Below, piece by piece: positions 6,514 to 9,010 of a DNA stretch of 9,010 bases. A model generated the notes under the pieces. It worked only from the letters and a program-made list of their open reading frames with translations, was not told where the DNA came from and searched no databases. Origin of the DNA: an uncultured Atopobiaceae bacterium (GTDB lineage: Bacteria; Actinomycetota; Coriobacteriia; Coriobacteriales; Atopobiaceae). The DNA lies in contig CANPVI010000049.1 in the NCBI GenBank assembly GCA_947581665.1, positions 1-9,010 on the forward strand, in the 5' to 3' direction. The position numbers and the translations under genes were made by a program. Position 1 is the first letter of the stretch. Each line of letters begins with the position of its first letter.

Positions 6514-6675
6514 GTGCCATGCGCGATTGGCAGAGCTCGGTGACCATCGCGCGATCGCGTCGAGATTAGCGGTGGACCAACCAACCAGGCGGGCAAGCAC
6601 ATCGCGCTGGCCTCGGGCCGGTTCCATGGCGAAAGGGTGTCTTCGCGCGATTGGCGCACGCGGCGTTTCGCTGAT

Positions 6676-6708
6676 GCCCGATACTTCGGGCGGGACCCGA
6701 AATAGGAG
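6676..6708 (+). promoter_or_regulatory. Leader with two mutually exclusive hairpins before the SEC-C gene
   Basis: GCCCGA (6676-6681) can pair with TCGGGC (6686-6691) over a four-base loop. The same TCGGG (6686-6690) can instead pair with CCCGA (6696-6700) over a five-base loop. The second hairpin ends three bases before the ribosome site AGGAG (6704-6708), itself five bases before ATG 6714. Such a three-segment arrangement could alter access to the ribosome site, but the stems are short and a regulatory role is inference. Confidence 0.35.
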
Positions 6709-6713
6709 ACGCC

Positions 6714-8765
6714 ATGCACCTTCCAGACGCCGAACGCGAACGTTTCTACAAGCTGATGGACATCGTCGTGTCCTACGCGGTGGACATCGAGGGCTTCACG
6801 CAGAACGAGGAGAAGCAGACGCTCGATTTTTCGGGAGCGCCCGCCGACCCCGAGGACGAGCTCGACAATGACGTGCTCGCCTACGTCTCCCACGATCCGG
6901 ACTTCATGAAGCGCCTCTTCGCCCGCGCGGCTCACGACATGCCGGGCTTTCTAGATGCGCGCGATCGCCGGATCCTCCGCTCGTGGCAGGAGGGCGCCTG
7001 GGAGACGCAGGCGATCCTCGCGGACTTCACCGAGAGCGGCAACGCGCTGCTCTCCACGCCCATGGGCTACGTGGAACTCTCGGGCCTCTCCAGGGACATC
7101 GCGGACATGGAGTTCTTTCCGCCCTGCCCCGTGCAGCTCGTGCTCCTGCCTTTCGGCGAACGCATCGTCTACGCGACGTCGATCATCCAGTACCCCGTGG
7201 TGCTCGGCGACAACTACCTCGATATGCTCGACCGCGAGCTCGCGGAGATCGAATCCGGCAAGACAAAGCCCATCTCAAGTGCGAGCGCCTACCTCAAGCG
7301 CGTGAAAGTCCAGAAGGATCAGGAGCGCGAGAGGGAATTCGCCGAGCTCGAGCGCTCGCTCGAACGCGAGGCGCGCAAGGCCGAGGGCAAGGAGATGCTA
7401 CCAGCGGGCATGCATCGCGGCGCCCTCGCGGGCCTCGGCGATGACGAGCGCGATGCGGCCGTAAAGGAGCACTTCGACCGCGATCTCGACGACATGCTTC
7501 GCGACATGGCGGAGATGGAGCGCGAAGACGTCGAGGCGGGCGCCATCCAGGGCGCGCCGAGGAAGGATCTCCGCGCGGCGCTCGAGTACCTAGAGCGCGA
7601 CCCAAAGACCGGCGAGGTGTATGACCTCCAGCCCCTCGCGAAACTCCTCGTCTGCATCGATAGCTGGGACGGGAAGCGGGATGGTCGGCGCGCGACGCGC
7701 CGCCTCGGCGTGAGGGCCGCTGAGAGGCCGGACGTGCTCAAGGCGCTCCTCGTCCTCTGCGATTCGAGCGTCTTCTCCCTCGTCGAGCGCGTGCGAGACG
7801 CCGGCGGCGAGCTTGCCATCTCCGCGCGAGACGAGGAGGAGGTGAGGGCGATTCGCGTCCTTCCGCCGCTCACCTTCCTCTACTACGAACACGAGGCCGC
7901 CACTTTCACCGTCACCATCCACGAGCCCGTGCGAGGGCTCCTCGAGGAGCTGGATTGGGATGCGATCCGCGAGGGCCGCGAGTTCACCGACGAGTCCATC
8001 CGCTACGCGGAGAGGGCGTGCGAGCTCTACGGCATCGTAACGTTGGACGCGTTCGCCGAGGAGTTCGGCAAGGCCACGAGCTGGAAAGGCGAGCTACGCT
8101 CCCTCTACGACTTGCTTTTCTGCGTGTGCCTCTTCCGCGACCGTGATCTCTGCTTCGAGGTCGTCGACGGCGAACCCACGCTGGTGGCCTTTCAGATCAG
8201 CGATGAGTGGCTCCTTGACGCGGGAGCAAGCGCGGAAACTCGCGCGGACGCCATGGACTATAAGCGCGAACTACTCGAGCGCCAGGAGTTCGTGCCCCGG
8301 CGCCCGCTCTTAGAGGTGATGGACGGGAGCTCGCTCTTCTACTGGCTGTTGAAGCGCGAATCGGCACGCCTGCTGCGCGAATGGCTCGACGCGCACGTGC
8401 CCGATGGCGAGAACGATTTCGCCTTCGCCGAGCGCGTGATGGAGGAGCTCTACGACTCCGCATGCATGCACACCCCGCCTACTGAGCAGGTGCATATCGT
8501 GCTGGACCCCTACAGCGAAGTCGATTTCTCGGGCGAAGACGAGGTGATGGACTTTTTCAACGAGCTCCTCGCCTTGTATACGCGCTTCGTGAACGACATC
8601 CCACTGTGGTGCAACCACGGCTACTCAGCCAGCGGGCTCCACGAGCGGGAGACGGGACGCACGCAGTTCTTCAACGAAGACGGCACCGTGATGAAGGTGG
8701 GCCGCAACGACCCCTGCCCCTGCGGAAGCGGCGAGAAGTACAAGCACTGCCACGGCCGGCGCTAG
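6714..8765 (+). CDS. Large protein of unknown function with C-terminal SEC-C zinc motif
   Basis: The 683-residue, strongly acidic, soluble-looking protein ends in a classic SEC-C motif, GRNDPCPCGSGEKYKHCHGRR, with C668, C670, C679 and H680 as the zinc ligands. SEC-C ends occur on SecA, where they bind SecB and ribosomes, and on many otherwise unrelated proteins. This one has no helicase or secretion motor motifs, so it is not SecA. Residues about 197-228 form a charged, heptad-like segment (QEREREFAELERSLEREARK) likely to be coiled coil. The rest (1-190 and 230-660) matches nothing I recognise by eye. No signal peptide or membrane segment is seen. AGGAG lies five bases before ATG 6714. The gene appears monocistronic and sits between two non-coding repeat arrays. 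GC-rich codon use suggests it is native rather than recently acquired. Confidence 0.88.
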   Translation: MHLPDAERERFYKLMDIVVSYAVDIEGFTQNEEKQTLDFSGAPADPEDELDNDVLAYVSHDPDFMKRLFARAAHDMPGFLDARDRRILRSWQEGAWETQAILADFTESGNALLSTPMGYVELSGLSRDIADMEFFPPCPVQLVLLPFGERIVYATSIIQYPVVLGDNYLDMLDRELAEIESGKTKPISSASAYLKRVKVQKDQEREREFAELERSLEREARKAEGKEMLPAGMHRGALAGLGDDERDAAVKEHFDRDLDDMLRDMAEMEREDVEAGAIQGAPRKDLRAALEYLERDPKTGEVYDLQPLAKLLVCIDSWDGKRDGRRATRRLGVRAAERPDVLKALLVLCDSSVFSLVERVRDAGGELAISARDEEEVRAIRVLPPLTFLYYEHEAATFTVTIHEPVRGLLEELDWDAIREGREFTDESIRYAERACELYGIVTLDAFAEEFGKATSWKGELRSLYDLLFCVCLFRDRDLCFEVVDGEPTLVAFQISDEWLLDAGASAETRADAMDYKRELLERQEFVPRRPLLEVMDGSSLFYWLLKRESARLLREWLDAHVPDGENDFAFAERVMEELYDSACMHTPPTEQVHIVLDPYSEVDFSGEDEVMDFFNELLALYTRFVNDIPLWCNHGYSASGLHERETGRTQFFNEDGTVMKVGRNDPCPCGSGEKYKHCHGRR

Positions 8766-9010
8766 GGTCCGCGAGCGGCAAGGCGAAAGCGCCCGGCACG
8801 GACGGTCTTGCGGTGTAGCTCGTGGCACGGACGGGCTTGCGGTGTAGCATGTGGCACGGCCGGGCTTGCGGTGTACGCGCGATCAGCCGTGGCGTGCGGC
8901 ACGCAGCGCGAGGCGCCAAGCGCCGTGAGTGGTTCGACGACCACGCCGGCTTTCGTCGTGTAGACCATGGGCGCCACCGAAACGAGCACCATGAGGAAGC
9001 TCGGCTCGGG
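8762..9010 (-). other. Open minus-strand frame running off the right edge
   Basis: From the right edge leftward one frame stays open to a TAG at 8762-8764. Its first part (PEPSFLMVLVSVAPMVYTTKAG and onward) has coding-like third positions and a hydrophobic start, so it could be the C-terminal end of a convergent gene mostly outside the window. The last 35 or so codons pass straight through the 29-bp tandem repeats and overlap the SEC-C stop, which argues against it. I recognise no family. The stretch 8881-9010 holds nothing else I can support. Confidence 0.2.
8794..8880. repeat. Three 29-bp tandem repeats
   Basis: Units start at 8794, 8823 and 8852, exactly 29 bases apart. Each contains GGCACGG(A/C)CGG(G/T)CTTGCGG followed by TGTA; differences are few (A to C, G to T, and the last three or four bases). 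The array begins 28 bases after the SEC-C gene stop. On the minus strand each of the first two units carries TCCGTGCCR, which also follows a core of the large array (6511-6519). No T-run follows, so a terminator role is not evident. Confidence 0.85.

Noticed and set aside
7294..7873. Minus-strand frames opposite the SEC-C gene
   Set aside because: They are antisense shadows typical of GC-rich genes, full of arginine and serine, without ribosome sites.

Overview
The window looks like chromosome from a moderately GC-rich Actinomycetota. A gut member of Coriobacteriia (Olsenella, Collinsella, Atopobium or Eggerthella relatives) is my best guess. The grounds are strong GGAGG-type ribosome binding sites, GC-rich codon use in the right-hand genes, a secreted protein ending in DUF5648-like repeats, and a large SEC-C protein. 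This assignment is inference; no taxonomic marker is present beyond one tRNA.

Layout, left to right. A complete tRNA-Arg(CCT) (3-78) is followed by a strong hairpin (88-124). About 300 bases without an intact gene follow, holding a possible decayed reading frame on the minus strand. A leftward AAA_14/DUF4143 ATPase (424-1692) lies divergent from a Phd/YefM-type antitoxin (1911-2180). Two bases after the antitoxin stop, a YafQ/RelE-like toxin begins but breaks off after about a dozen recognisable residues (2183-2272). Next is a two-gene type II restriction-modification operon of the XamI family: endonuclease 2393-3367, then a gamma-class N6-adenine methyltransferase. I place the methyltransferase start at a TTG (3321) inside the end of the endonuclease gene. 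Positions 79 to about 4802 read as an accessory, defence-type island next to a tRNA, with lower GC and many AGG/AGA arginine codons in the restriction genes.

The right half is more GC-rich. It holds a secreted protein with three C-terminal DUF5648-like repeats (5032-6057) and a 683-residue protein of unknown function ending in a SEC-C zinc motif (6714-8765). Between them lies a striking non-coding array: eleven copies of an 18-bp core, five in one orientation and six in the other, converging on a hairpin at 6301-6331. A second array of three 29-bp tandem units (8794-8880) lies just past the SEC-C gene and shares a nine-base motif with the first.

Functional picture. The restriction enzyme and methyltransferase should act as a matched pair on one sequence, predicted to be GTCGAC from family membership. 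The antitoxin seems to be an orphan left after loss of its toxin. The ATPase belongs to a common but functionally unassigned family. The repeat arrays and the SEC-C gene are the least explained part of the window.
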